A DNA stretch of 64,000 bases from Sternotherus odoratus (GCA_032164245.1 JAVMKO010000006.1:11733001-11797000); one strand, 5' to 3'. Numbered from the stretch's first letter, positions 33,354 through 44,363 are shown. Program-made: numbers and translations. The notes: generated from the sequence alone by a model not told the origin.

Positions 33354-33622
33354 TGGTGTCTGGCTACACTGCAATAAAACACGTGTGGCTGGCACGTGCC
33401 AGCTGACACAAACTCGGACTGCAGGGCTCTAAAACTGCAGTTTAGACTTTTGGGCTCAGGCTGGAGCCGGGCTCTGTGACTCTCCCACATTAGGGGGTCT
33501 CAGAGTCTGGGCTCCAGCATGAGCCTGAACATCTGCACTGCAATTTCACCACCCAGTGGCGTGAGTCTGAGTCAGCTGACAGGGGGCAGCGGTGGGTGTT
33601 TAGTGGCAGCATAGATGTAGCC
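33354..33622. mobile_element. Palindromic MITE, third copy
   Basis: TGGCTACACTGCAATAAAAC on the left pairs with TGCAATTTCACCACCCAGTG and GCATAGATGTAGCCC on the right. The centre has GGCTCAGGCTGGAGCCGGGC, as in the copy at 32257. It lies only about 150-400 bp upstream of the CpG island. Confidence 0.65.
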
Positions 33623-33644
33623 CGGCGAGGGCAGAGCGGGCGTA

Positions 33645-33762
33645 GGGTGACCAGATAGGAAGGGTGAAAAATCAGGATGGGAGTGGGGGAGGGGTAATTG
33701 GTACCTATATAGGACCCAACTATCGGGACTGTCCGTATAAAACCGGGGCATCTGGTCACGGG
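33645..33762. mobile_element. MITE-like element, GGGTGACCAGA family
   Basis: GGGTGACCAGATAGGAAGGG at the left is inverted relative to GGGGCATCTGGTCACG at the right. The centre has CCTATATAGGACCCAAC. It marks the upstream edge of the PRKCH CpG island. A related copy is at 19618. Confidence 0.6.
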
Positions 33763-34505
33763 GGGGGGGAGGGGGGGGGCTTTCCAGGTTGCTCAGGCTG
33801 TAGGGCGGGAAATGCTCCTATTCCACCTGGGGGCAGGATCAAGTCCAAGCCCGCTGTGCAAAGCGCTGCGCTGCTGCCTGGCCTGCCCCTGCAAGGTGCC
33901 TGCTCGGCGCCCAGCGCTTGGCTGAGCTGCCACCTCCGCCCCTTCCCAGCAGGGCTCCCACCCCCGGGTTACACAGCAGGCAGCGGTGACAACAACCCTC
34001 CGCCCCCCAGGCAAACTATGAGCCCGGGACCCGCCACCCCCCTTGCCCCGGGCGGGCTGGGGGCAGGGGAAGCGGCTTTTCCAGCAGCTCCGGTGGGGCG
34101 CGGCGCGGCGCGGCGCGGCCCGCCCCCCACGCAGCCGCCCCGCCCCTCTCCGGTCTGGCCCCGGCCGGGCCGGTTCCCGGCTCCTCCCCCCCCCCTGTCA
34201 CACATGCCTCAGGTGCTTCCTGCGCGCCTGGCTCGCGCGGGCAGGGCCGGCGATGCGCTCTCCCGGGGCCCGGCGCGCGCGGCGGCGCCCGAGCTTCCGC
34301 GCCGGCTGAGGGGAGGCTGCGGCGGGCGGGTGCGGGACTCGCGGCGGCGGCTTCCTGCGGCGGGGACTCGGCAGCTCGGCCCGGGCCCGCCTCGGCTGGG
34401 GCGGGGACGAAGCAGCTGCCGCGGCGGGCGACCGGCGACCGCTCCCGGCGGGAGGCGAACCCAGGCGGGCAGGGGAGGGCTGCGGTGGGACGGGTCTCCG
34501 GCGGC

Positions 34506-34541
34506 ATGGCTCAGAGATGCGGGGGCCGCCTGCCTCACTGA
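34506..34541 (+). promoter_or_regulatory. Upstream ORF 1 in PRKCH 5' leader
   Basis: ATG at 34506 in context GGCATGG (G at -3 and G at +4), followed by 10 further sense codons and TGA. It ends 86 bases before the kinase start and is not in its frame. Human PKC-eta translation is known to be limited by two upstream ORFs; whether this is the orthologous one needs alignment. Confidence 0.55.
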
Positions 34542-34588
34542 GGAGGAGCTGCCGCCGCTGGACGCCCCCCCCACACCGGGGCTGCTGA
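34517..34588 (+). promoter_or_regulatory. Upstream ORF 2 in PRKCH 5' leader
   Basis: ATG at 34517 opens a 23-codon frame ending in TGA at 34586-34588. It overlaps upstream ORF 1 in another frame. It is in the same frame as the kinase but stops 39 bases before its start. Confidence 0.5.
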
Positions 34589-34627
34589 GCTCAGCATCCC
34601 TCCCGCCCCCGGCTGCCCATTAGTGCC

Positions 34628-34987
34628 ATGGCCGGGGCCATGAAGTTCAACGGGTACCTGCGGGTGCGGATCGGCGAGGCGGTGGGGCTGCAGCCCACCC
34701 GCTGGTCGCTGAGACACTCGCTCTTCAAGAAGGGCTACCAGCTGCTGGACCCCTACGTGGCGGTGAGCGTGGACCAGGTGCGGGTGGGGCAGACCAGCAC
34801 CAAGCAGAAGACCAACAAGCCCACCTACAACGAGGAGTTCTCCGCCCCCGTCACCGAGGGCCGGCAGCTGGAGCTGGCCGTCTTCCACGACACCCCCATC
34901 GGCTACGATGACTTTGTGGCCAACTGCACCCTGCGCTTCCACGACCTCTTACACAGCACGGGCAACGCGGACAGCTTCGAAGGCTGG
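34628..34987 (+). CDS. PRKCH: Protein kinase C eta, coding exon 1
   Basis: PRKCH is a novel-class PKC, activated by diacylglycerol but not calcium, acting at membranes in epithelial differentiation and immune signalling. This exon encodes the first 120 residues, from MAGAMKFNGYLRVRIGEAVG to DSFEGW, covering nearly the whole N-terminal C2 domain. Diagnostic blocks are LQPTRWSLRHSLFKKG, QLLDPYVAVSVDQVRVGQTS and KQKTNKPTYNEEF, which match human PKC-eta almost residue for residue. The start ATG has a strong context (GCCATGG); a second in-frame ATG lies four codons on (MKF), the residue at which conservation becomes strong. The exon ends after a complete codon (TGG) at the donor GTGAGT (34988). 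The downstream C1 and kinase exons lie outside the window. The exon is intact, with no stop or indel. Confidence 0.95.
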
Positions 34988-35029
34988 GTGAGTAGCTGCC
35001 CCTGCGGATTGTGTGCTCGTCTCCACTAG

Positions 35030-35470
35030 TGTGTACGTTCACACACCTGTGGGCGCACACGCACTTGTACACCTGTATGTATTCACACCCGTCTCTGCTC
35101 ACACACCTGCTCGGATTCACACTGGTACGTGCATTCCGCATGTAAGTGTGACAAGATGCATCTGTGATGGCCACCATGTTGGCCAGCCCACTGGAGATTG
35201 AACTGGGGACAGGGTTAAAAACATGAGCTTGAGAACCCATATTCCCCAACAAGGGGCTGTAAAAACTCATATTCTCTGTGAGTAATGCACACTCATGACA
35301 CATGCACACCTACAAACGCTCATACATATGTGTATGCTTGCGGTTAATTGCAAACATGACCATGAGAAAGAACACATTTCCTTACAAATCTACATACGTA
35401 CATACCTGCACACCTGTGGATCTGCACACACACTTTGGGCCAAATTCACCCCAGAATTTAAAGTGGTTAC
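35030..35470. repeat. Degenerate CA-rich low-complexity tracts
   Basis: Two tracts (35030-35150 and 35285-35440) are rich in ACACAC, CACCTG and ACATAC words, suggesting decayed microsatellites. Open frames here reflect the composition. Confidence 0.6.
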
Positions 35471-35640
35471 AGGGATGACTTTGGTAATACATGGTCATGT
35501 ATAAATCACACACATAACATCATACGTCAAACATCAGTATTTGCACGTTGTTCCCCAACTTGTCAAGTAGGTGCAATTTGCATCCTTCCCCTCAGAGCTA
35601 TAGTTCATGTTTCAACCCTAATGATGGAGTGGATGATGTA

Positions 35641-36145
35641 CAGAATCATAGAAATGTAGGGCTTCAGAGGACCTGAGAAGGTTATCTAGTGCATCCCTCT
35701 GGTGCTGAGGCTGGATTAAGTATACCTAGATCAACTTTGACAGGTGTCTGTGCAGCTTGTTTTTGTTCTTCAGTGAAGGGGATTCAGTGACAGATTCAAA
35801 AACCTTCCTCAGACCTGATCCATTGCTTAACTATGCTTACAGTTAGCAAGTTTTTCCTATTGTCCAACCTAAATTTCCCTTACTGCAGGTGAAGCCGATC
35901 ACTTCTTCCTTTATCTTTGGTGGACTTGGAGAGCAATTAATTATTGTCTTCTTTATAAGAGCCATTGATATATTTGAAAACTCTTATCAGGTCCCGCTAT
36001 CCTCCACACAGTCTTCTCATCTCTAAACTGAACATGCCTCTTTCTCAGAGGTCAGGATTTCTAAAGCTTTTTATTTATTACTTTTGCTGCTGTTCTCTGG
36101 AATCTCTCCAATTTTTTCACATCTTCCTTAAAATGTGGTGCATAA
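35641..36145 (-). mobile_element. CR1 3'-part fragment
   Basis: On the plus strand GAATCATAGAAATGTAGGGC, then GATTAAGTATACCTAGATCA, TGCTTAACTATGCTTACAGT and TCTCCAATTTTTTCACATCT are the reverse complement of a CR1 3' region through the end of ORF2. It is 5'-truncated. Confidence 0.8.
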
Positions 36146-37102
36146 TAATTACCTCTTTGTCAGTTAAAGGATCTCCTGCTTTCATTTCCAGAACTAGAAT
36201 ACGGGGAAGGGAAGTGTATCCATTTAGTAATAATTTACAGTTTGACAAGAAATGCTGAATGAAAATACACACCATTCCAGGTAGACAGATTGCAGAGGAG
36301 TTTGGATATTCTCAGGAGGAATAACAGTTAATAACTTGTTGAGACCGGACAGTTTAGTAAGCGTAGTCAAAAAATCACCACAGTTAAATCAGACTGATGA
36401 TCCATGGGAAAGAGAGACATGCCACTATAGAGAAGAGATAAATATTGAGATCTTATCACATGAGAAGCTGACAGTGCTTTCCTTTCTCAGTTCAGCACAG
36501 GGACTGAGAAATAACTTTATGTATAGAAGTACCAGTGAGACGATTCTGTGTCTATAGAAAATACAACATTGGTGCTACACATCCTACTTATTTATTAGCA
36601 CCAACAGTGTGCTAAGTGCTCTCCAGCCAAGCGTGAGGTTCCTGTCCTGTAGAATGAGCAGTTGAAATACACAATAGACTGATGAAAAGATAAGGCAAGG
36701 GAGGAACTACATCCAGTGTGACAGCATTGTGGATCACACCCATCTTGTCACTCTTTTTGTTAATATTGGTTATTAATTTTGTTGCTTATTTCAGTAACAC
36801 TTGTTTTAGGTGGAAGGGATTGAGTCCTCCTTTTGCAATGTATGGAGGACACCCCCACAGATATCATTGCAAAATCTGTATGTGGTGCTGCACTACACCA
36901 ATTTAGTGTAGATACTGGCCACAGTGATGGAAGGGATTTTTCCATCGCTGTAGTTAATACTAACTACATTGAAACCCCATTGAGAGGTGGTAGCTAGGTT
37001 GACAAGAATTCTTCCATCGACCTAATGGTGTCTACACCAGGGCATAAATCATTTTAACTACATCTCTTGTGCATGAGAATTTGCCACGCCCTTGAGTGAT
37101 AA
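36146..37102. other. Intronic DNA with a weak old repeat
   Basis: A fragment at about 36580-36665 (CTTATTTATTAGCACCAACA, GTGTGCTAAGTGCTC) resembles the ancient LINE-tail repeat at 665. The rest is unassigned, and 36870-37060 has a GTAGTTAATACTAACTACATT palindrome that may belong to a MITE. Confidence 0.4.
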
Positions 37103-37313
37103 GGCTTGTCTTCACTACCGGGGTAACTTGACCTAAATTATTCCACTCCCACTACATGAATAATGTAGCTGGAGTCAACGTAGCGTAGGTCGACTTACCA
37201 CGGAATCGTCACTGCACTGTGTCGATGAGACCCTCTCTGGTCGACTTACCTTGCTCTTCTTGGAGAGGTGGAGCACCAGGTTGACCGGAGAGTGCTCTGC
37301 CATCTATTTAGTG
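37103..37313. mobile_element. Harbinger-type MITE, left part
   Basis: Starts GGCTTGTCTTCACTACCGGG and contains AATAATGTAGCTGGAGTCAA, CGTAGCGTAGGTCGACTTAC and TACCTTGCTCTTCTTGG. These are blocks of a common turtle MITE with Harbinger-type ends. The element is cut by a hAT insertion and resumes at 38126. Confidence 0.8.
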
Positions 37314-38125
37314 CAGGGGTGGGCAAACCTTTTGGCCTGAAGGCCACATCTGGATATAGAAATTGTATGGCAGGCCATGAATGCTCACGAAATTGGGGGT
37401 TGGGGTGCGGGAGGTGGTGAGGGCTCTGGCTGGGGGCGTGGACTCTGGGGTGGGACTGGGGATGAGGGGTTTGGAGTGCAGGCGGGTGCTCTGGGCTGGG
37501 ACCAAGGGGTTCGGAGGGCGGGAGGGGTATCAAGACTGGGGCAGAGGACTGGAGTGCGGGGGTGGGTTTTGAGGGCTCTGGCTGGGATTTCAATCTCTAA
37601 GGTGGGCTAGGGATGAGGAGTTTGGGATACAGTAAGGTGCTCCAGGCTGGGACTTGAGGGGTTTGGAGGGTTGGGGCAGGTGGTTGGGGCACGGGGGGGG
37701 GGGGGGGAGGCTCAGGGGTGCAGGCTCTGAGCAGTGTTTGTCAAGCAGCTAGCTCCCAGAAGCAGCGCATGTTCCCACTCTGGCTCCTATGCAGAGGCAT
37801 GGCCAGGCGGCTCTGCACACTGCCCCGTCCACAGGTGCCATCCCTGCAGCTCCCACTGGCTGTGGTTCCTGGCTAATAGGAGCTGTGGGGGGAGGTGCTT
37901 GGGGGGGGGACAGCATGTGGAGCCCCCTGGCTGCCCCTATGCGTAGGAGCTAGAGGGGGAGCATGCCACTACTTCTAGGAACCACATTGAAAGCTCCCAA
38001 CCCCTCTCCTTGGCTGGAGCACAGAACAAGGTAAACCCTGACCCTAATCGCCAGCTGGAGCTTGAGGGCCGGCTTAAAAGATCCAATGTGGACGTGGCCC
38101 ATGGGTCATAGTTTGCCTACCCCTG
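37314..38125. mobile_element. hAT non-autonomous element nested in a MITE
   Basis: The ends CAGGGGTGGGCAAACC and GTTTGCCTACCCCTG are inverted, and the left interior GGCCTGAAGGCCACAT pairs with GTGGACGTGGCCCATGGGTC. Flanking 8-mers ATTTAGTG and TTTTAGCG match at 6 of 8, consistent with an old target duplication of ATTTAGCG. The interior is a G-rich degenerate repeat (GGGGTGGGACT-like units) with no transposase. Confidence 0.8.
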
Positions 38126-38213
38126 TTTTAGCGGGTCTTCAGCAGACCTGCTAAATCAACCCCTGTTGCATCGATTGGAGCAGCATCGATCTCCCCATAG
38201 CGAAAACAATCCC
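38126..38213. mobile_element. Harbinger-type MITE, right part
   Basis: TTAGCGGGTCTTCAGCAGAC and ATCGATCTCCCCATAGCGAA, then AACAATCCC complete the MITE begun at 37103. Its right end should read AGTGAAGACAAGCCC in a fresh copy, so it is diverged here. Confidence 0.75.
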
Positions 38214-38394
38214 ATAGCTAGGTTGACACTACTAAAACTTAGGCTGACCTTTCTACATTGCTGAGGGCTGTGAAAAATTTCATGCCCTGTGCAACATAGT
38301 TAGGTCAGCCTAACCTTCACTGCAGATGTATCCATCTAGGTCGAAGGAAGAATTCTTATACAGTATAACATATCTTCAGATATGTTTTAAAGAG

Positions 38395-38665
38395 GAGGAT
38401 GATTAGTTGCTTTCCATATTCATTGGAGGTAGGATAAGAATAATGGGCTATCTGCAGCAAGGGAGATTTACCTTGTATATTGGGCTAGGTTACCAAGGGA
38501 AGTTTTGGAATCCCCATCACTGGAGGTTTTTCAGAGCAGGTAGACAAACAGCTGTCAGGGATGTTTACTTTGTTTGTTTACAAAGTTTACTTTGCGTCAA
38601 ATTGGGAGGAATGGGCTGGATGACCTCTTGGGATCCCTTCCACACTACCTTTCTATGATTCTGTG
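38395..38665 (+). mobile_element. CR1 3'-end fragment
   Basis: GGAGGTTTTTCAGAGCAGGT, then GGGCTGGATGACCTCTTGGG, TTCCACACTACCTTTCTATG and ATTCTGTG are the plus-sense 3' end of a CR1 element. Confidence 0.8.
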
Positions 38666-38689
38666 TCTGAAAGGCTCTTTACACCAGTA

Positions 38690-38843
38690 TAGCTAATTTC
38701 CTTTCCTGTGTGAACATAAGGTATACTGATATAAACACTTTTATACCAGTATAACCGGCCCTCACTAAAAAGGGGGTTGTACTGCTTTAACTACACCAGT
38801 ATAATGAAAGCTGTACAACTGTTGTGGGTAGACCAGGCCTAAG
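38690..38843. repeat. MITE fragment with ACACCAGTATAA blocks
   Basis: Repeated TATACCAGTATAACC-like words and a right end GGGTAGACCAGGCCT are typical of a turtle MITE. The left end is obscured next to the CR1 tail. Confidence 0.5.
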
Positions 38844-39800
38844 AACTAAGGCATTCTTTTTGGTCTCATGTCCTAAAATATTATTGTAGCCCTTGATGCA
38901 TCTAACTTAATCAATGGCTAGGATTTCCTGAAAGCCACAGGAAAGCATAATGCACAGTGCAAATCTTGCAGTCTGTAATTAGGTAATTTAAGATGCTTGA
39001 GCATCCAGAGGTGGAAAGAAACCACTTGCTAAAGATGCCTATGTCACTACTACTAGTTCTTGTCAGTTAATGTGATATATGTAGTGATTTGCTTAATCCA
39101 TAGCAATTTAGGCCCAAAACTCTTACAGATATGGGTAACTTGATGCATGTGAGTTGTCCCAGTGCTGGGTACCAGAATGGAATACGTACTGTGTTTGGGG
39201 TGTATGTTGAAATTTACATTGAGGATCCTTTTAGAATTACCTATGTCTCATAACTCTTCAGATGGGTTGATTTGCCAGCGCCTCTCTGCTAAACAAATAT
39301 TATTACAACCTGAATATTTCTGTAATTGCATATTAATTATTAAGCAGGTGTGACATTCATCTTGCAAATTCATAAGAGCATGTTAATAGGGAAGATTTGT
39401 AGTATGGCTCTGCTCTCTTTCTCTTTTTCGTTTACCTTTTTTGGGTACGTTTAATGTCTCCTGTTAAGTGCCAACATGCCTTGCATATAAATAAAGTGGA
39501 CATAGCTATCTCCACTATCATGTACCTTTGGGTGCTGAGTGGGTGTAAAACTCTGCTAAACCTGAATGGCAGCACTTTCCACTTGCTTTACACAGGTGCA
39601 AACAGCTGCCGCAGGTGCAAGGCAGAGGAGAATCAAGCTCATCCTTATACTTTGGATGCTGTTATGTTGTGATTTGCACTGTGATTAAAACCGTGATGCT
39701 ACAAGAATTATTTTAAAACATTTATTGAGCTTTGCAGATTTTGCTTGTAGCTCAAGTACAGTACCTCGTTTACTTGTGTCTCTGCTGACAATCAGGTGAC
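38844..39800. other. Intronic DNA, nothing recognised
   Basis: No bounded element or exon. Open frames near 39162-39672 are isolated and show no family resemblance. Confidence 0.4.
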
Positions 39801-40070
39801 ACTGAGGCTGTGTCCATCTGAAAGATCTTATAGCTGTACCAATGCAGCTGCGCTGCTGTGAAATCTCTCGTGTAGCTGCTTTATGCCAACAGAGAGAACT
39901 CTCCCACTGACATAATTAAACTACCACCAATAAGCGGCGGTAGCTATCTTGGCAGGAGAAGCTCTCCTGCCGACATAGCACTGTGCACGCTACCACTTAT
40001 ACTGGCGAAACGTATGTGTCTCAAGGATAAGTTTTGCAGACATAAGTGATAGAGTAGACATGGCCTGAGA
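39801..40070. mobile_element. Palindromic MITE with GGCC-type ends
   Basis: The core GGCAGGAGAAGCTCTCCTGC is a palindrome, flanked by GCGGTAGCTATCTT and further inverted blocks (AGAGAACTCTCCCACTGACA). The outer ends GAGGCTGTGTCCAT and GTAGACATGGCCT are loosely inverted and both border TGA. It resembles the Chompy-like MITEs described from crocodilians, but that comparison is from memory. Confidence 0.6.
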
Positions 40071-40080
40071 CACATTACAT

Positions 40081-40298
40081 CAGAGGTTTTCAAGCTGTTG
40101 GGTGTGTCCCTTAGGGGAGAGCGTCAGAACATTTGGGGGGCCCAGCTCTGGACTCAGCGTGGTGTGGTGGGACTTGGGGCAGGAGTACCACCTCCACCCT
40201 CTGACTCATCTTTTTTTGTCTGGTTTGTGGGGACGCTACCAAAAATTGTAACTCAAAGTGGGAGCGGGGGTTTGGCTCAAAAAGTTTGAAAACTGCTG
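40081..40298. mobile_element. hAT non-autonomous element
   Basis: The ends CAGAGGTTTTCAAGC and GTTTGAAAACTGCTG are inverted. Flanking 8-mers (CATTACAT, CCATAAAT) match at only 5 of 8, so the insertion is old or the edges are approximate. Confidence 0.65.
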
Positions 40299-40306
40299 CC
40301 ATAAAT

Positions 40307-41648
40307 AATGTAAAGTACTGAAGTTTTTACTGAGTGGAGAAATGTTTACAATAGATCACTAGGAAATATTTTAATATTCATTCCTATGGGACTTATGTAG
40401 TAGGTGATGTAACTTTTACGCATGGAGAAATAGTAATTGTAAGAGCATGTTGGAACTGCGTTGAATTGTCATAGTTACTAAGGAGAGATTTAATTCTTCT
40501 TACAAAGGTTGTCAATCTATAGATATAGCTCCTAGAATTTTCAGCACTTTTACTCATCAGCCTTGTTAAACTACCTCAAACTTTTTGCTAGCTTTGATCT
40601 TGAATAGTATGAAGGCAAGAGATTCACCTACTTAAACATCTCTAAAACCACTAGGAGAAAATACATAACAGATGGGCCATTAGATTGATGAGCTTGGAAC
40701 TGCTGGCACGTCTTGACAATCGTATTTCCATCTGCTCCCATGATGGATGGATGCTTGCACAGTGGCTTGTTAGCAGTTCACTTGGTTTCAGTGGGGGTGA
40801 AAACTAGCCTCACCCTTCTTGTGTTCCCTTGCAAAAACCCTTTTAAATTTTTCTTGCAGCCTTTTGTAGGGTTATAATTTTCTTGTGGCAGATGCAGAAG
40901 TTTTGAATGTCATCAGTAGATTAATTGTTGTTGTTTATTTATTAAGCATCAACTGCTAAGTGGTGTATAAGATCCAAAGGAGGACACAGTCCCTTCCCCA
41001 AGTCTACTACAATCTAGGTGGGAAAACAGATGACGCAGTGAACAGGGGTGCCCTAGAGGATGGTTGTTTTAAGACCCAAAGCTGTGAGCCAGTAGGAAGT
41101 TGTGGGTGCTCAGCACCTTTCTGATTCAGGCTACTGAGCATAGGTTGGTGGTTGTTGTGTGTGTTTGATTTTTTACAGCCTGTGACAGCATATTTCCTGA
41201 CATGGGTTGTCATCATGGACTTCCCAGAAGTGGATGCTAATATCTAAATTTTATCATTAAATTTATTAATCTTGAGTTATTGCTGATTACGTACTATATA
41301 GATTGAATTACTTTTAAACCAATCTTTGTACTTTTGGATAGTTTAAGTACTATACCAGATGTACAGATACTCTTTTCTTAACCTATGTATTATATAATTT
41401 TAACATTAGCTTAGTAAAATTTCTAAATCTGTAAAGAGAGATTTGAATGAGAGGTTTCAAGATAGGCAAAATGCAAAATCTGCCTATTGGGTTCAGAAAG
41501 AAGTTTTAAAAACTTGGTTGACTATTTGCCTACCCATCCAAGTCAGTCTGTTGCCCATCTTTAAAGGCAGGGTGACCTGCTTCTTGCGGAGTTGGATCAA
41601 ATAGCCACTTCCATGGACAACATCTTTCATCTAAGATAAAGACTGACT
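40307..41648. other. Intronic DNA with one ancient LINE-tail fragment
   Basis: The stretch 40925-41020 (TTATTTATTAAGCATCAACT, CCCAAGTCTACTACAATCTA) resembles the repeats at 665 and 45768. Nothing else is recognised. Confidence 0.4.
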
Positions 41649-41651
41649 TAG

Positions 41652-42294
41652 CCTTTGGTTACACTTACAGGATTATAGCACTTTTGGTTATAGCGGTACC
41701 CATATACAGCAATAGCTATAGCTTTATAAAATGGGATGGTGTGGCCACCTTTGCGGCATTGCTGCGGCACAGGGAGTGGTGCATTATGGGCAGCTATCCC
41801 AGCATTCAGCTGGGTGCAACGTGCTTTGCAAACGAGGGGGGTGAGGGGGAATGTGGTGTGTGTATGCGGAGAGAGGGAACTCCATGCTGTCAGTGATTTT
41901 TCTCTAGAGAAAAGTAGCAGGCTGTGAATTTCACTCACACAGCTCCATCGGTAAACATTTTCACTGCTTAACTGCTGAGTTAAGAGAGGAATTCTGAAAA
42001 GGTACTTCCGCATTCCTCCATCCCTTTTCAAAACAACACAAAGAGGTCAATTGCCTTAAATGGCTTGTCAATTGCCTTAAATGGCTTGGAGGCATGCCAG
42101 AGATCCCTTATAGCGTAATGACTGATTACACTTGCCATAACACGCTACAGGGGTAGCGCAACAGCCCTTATTCCTCGTGTTTATGTGGTTTACCAGTAGT
42201 GCGATAAGCTCGGATTTATAGCGCAAAATGTGCCTTGCCAGTGTGTTCGGAGACAGAGTTATAGCGTTCCTGGAGGCTTTATAGTGCTAAAAAA
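41652..42294. mobile_element. Harbinger-type non-autonomous element, copy 1
   Basis: Left end TTTGGTTACACTTACA and right end CCAGTGTAACCAAGCCC (to about 42312) are inverted. Inside, GTGCATTATGGGCAGCTATC and CCAGCATTCAGCTGGGTGCA are shared in opposite orientation with the copy at 50996-51690. Flanks are TTA on the left and TAA on the right. There is no transposase. Confidence 0.7.
42046..42087. repeat. 21-bp tandem duplication
   Basis: Two exact copies of a 21-bp unit beginning GTCAATTGCC and ending ATGGCTT stand side by side inside the Harbinger-type element. The copy at 51 kb has no such duplication that I can see, so it probably arose after insertion. Confidence 0.9.
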
Positions 42295-42315
42295 AGCCAG
42301 TGTAACCAAGCCCTA

Positions 42316-43964
42316 AGCTAAACAGAAAGAAAGGGTGGCTTTCCTGCTTTTATATACCAGGTCACCAAATTAGATCACAGGGGATGCTGATAAAACTAAT
42401 TGGAGACCTTGGTTAGAGGGTAAGGGTATAGGTTTGGGATTTATTAATCTGGAACTGGGGTCAGAACGAACAGACACAATGGGACCAGTCATGTTAGTAA
42501 AGTCAATCCTGGGATGAATATTTGCAGGCCTGAGCCCCTGGTCGCTGTTTTAGAAGAGGCTGCTTGTTGAGAAAGGGAGCTGAGGTTAGGTTAGCAGTAG
42601 AAAAAGCTAACCAAGGACCTTGGGGAGGTTTCTGTACGAAACTGAGTTCTGTAGGACTCTGTAGTCTAATCTGATGGGGCCTCTGTGCGTTTGCATTTAT
42701 ATTAAGCCTTTACCACAGGCTTTTTTGTAAGGCTTTGTTTTAGCCAGCATGATCCGGGTTTTTGATTTTGAGTGCTTTCTGAGAAACAATTTGGTTTTGA
42801 CTTATTTTGAGCTTCAGGCAACAATGGGCCACCAAGGGGGTGGCTTGGACTATTGAATGGTTGGAAAACCTACCAGTTCATAGTGTAATTCAGTATAAAA
42901 CCCTATCTCCTTGCTAAGCTGAATGTTTTCCACCTCGAATAGTATACAAGTTCCTTCCATGTTTTATGCTTGCGTGAGTTGTTGTGCTTCACTAATACAA
43001 TTAAGAAATCCCCAGAGCTTTTGTGTAACCATGGAAAAGAACAAGTGGAAGAGCTATCAAATGAAATCAGTCTTGAAGTATTCCTGTAAATGGTTTCATA
43101 CCTAACACCACACTTCTCTGTCCACAAAATCTCAGCCCATTTGGAAATTCCGGGACAATTATGGCCAATAATCATAAGGCTTTAAATGAATCTGCCTCCG
43201 ACTAGTGTGAAATCTTAGTTTTTAATGTCAAGAAGACCACATCTGAAGTGGCGGGTTACTGACAATAATTACCGTGCTCCAGGCTGCAGTCTTTAGACTA
43301 GTCAAAAATTCAAAGATCAAGTAAAACCCCCTGGTTTATTTTTAAGGCAAGGTTTACACTAGAAGAGGTTTGTGATATAGCTATCCCAGTAAACTCTCCT
43401 AATGTAGACATAGCTTATTTTGACATTGAATTGCTTTTGCTGGCATAACTGCAGCCATGCTACGGCTTTTGCCGGTGTAGAAAAGTCACAAAAAAGAAAA
43501 TGATACTGCTGCTCTTTTATATAGTGATCGAGCCTATAAAGACTTCAGTCAGAACCCTATTGTGCCAGCTGATGTACCCGTGAATAAAATAAAGACATTC
43601 TGTGACACAGAGAGTTTACAAGTCCAGGGTTATGACAGTTTGCAATAGGTAGATAAGCAGACACATGGGAGTGGTGGATGGTGGAACAGTAGAGAGGGTC
43701 TGGGTATGTCTGGACAAATTAGTTACCTCGGTGGACAAAGTAGTTGCAAATGGCTGCCAGTGTTGGTCAGTGGTGATTTGTAGGCATCATGGCATAGGTA
43801 GGTATTTAAGGAGACCACAAGGAGAGGAGAAGGCAGTGATTCCATGAATTTTGATGGAACATTCTTCCCAAACATTCATTGCCATGAGCGATAAGAACAG
43901 GTGGCCCACTGGATTGTGACTCAATAAGCAGTTTCTTATTTCTCATTCTTCAGGAAAGAATTTG
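42316..43964. other. Intronic DNA with a MITE fragment
   Basis: From 43346 to 43490 GGCAAGGTTTACACTAG and TTTGCCGGTGTAGAAAA are weakly inverted, suggesting a decayed MITE. No other element or exon is recognised. Confidence 0.4.
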
Positions 43965-43974
43965 AAATGTCTCT

Positions 43975-44190
43975 CACATGCAGGACTGGAAAGGACCTTT
44001 TGGGTTATCAAGTCCAGTCCACTGCCGTCATAGGTAACCCCATCATATAATCCCATTCATGAATTTATCAAGCTGCATCTTAACACTAGTTAGGTTGTTT
44101 GCCCCTGCTATTCAGGCTGTTCCAGAACCTCTCTCTTCTGATTATTAGAAACCTTCTAATTTCCAGGCTAATTCTGATTCTGATCCAATC
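43975..44190 (-). mobile_element. CR1 3'-part fragment
   Basis: On the plus strand GCAGGACTGGAAAGGACCTT, AATTTATCAAGCTGCATCTT and CTGTTCCAGAACCTCTCTCT are the reverse complement of CR1 3' sequence, diverged and internally deleted. Confidence 0.7.
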
Positions 44191-44363
44191 CCCCATGTAA
44201 ATAAGGGGTAACACTAACACAGTTAATGGTGTAAAACTGCTGTGAGAGAAGTCAGGCTCTCATTCTTTCTGGTATCAATTGTCCTTCTTTCTGGCACATA
44301 TTTTTAAGGCCATCCTAATGAATGTCTTCCTCCTCCTTTCACACTTCATTGTGAAATGTCAGT

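Larger units (their letters stand above)
33763..35020 (+). promoter_or_regulatory. PRKCH: PRKCH CpG island and promoter region
   Basis: G+C and CpG density rise sharply after a G run at 33763-33779 and stay high through the exon. Visible elements are a GC box (GCCCCGCCCC near 34137), a short GCGGC-type tandem run at 34098-34119 and no TATA box at a sensible place. This is the expected CpG-island promoter of a broadly used kinase gene. The transcription start cannot be fixed from sequence. The 319-codon frame at 33664-34623 is a by-product of composition and is not in frame with the kinase. Confidence 0.75.

Noticed and set aside
33664..34623. 319-codon ORF just before PRKCH
   Set aside because: It lies in the CpG island, is out of frame with the kinase and is mirrored by equally long antisense ORFs. 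Composition explains it.
35013..35504. ORFs rich in histidine and threonine after exon 1
   Set aside because: They reflect degenerate CA-rich low-complexity sequence in the intron.
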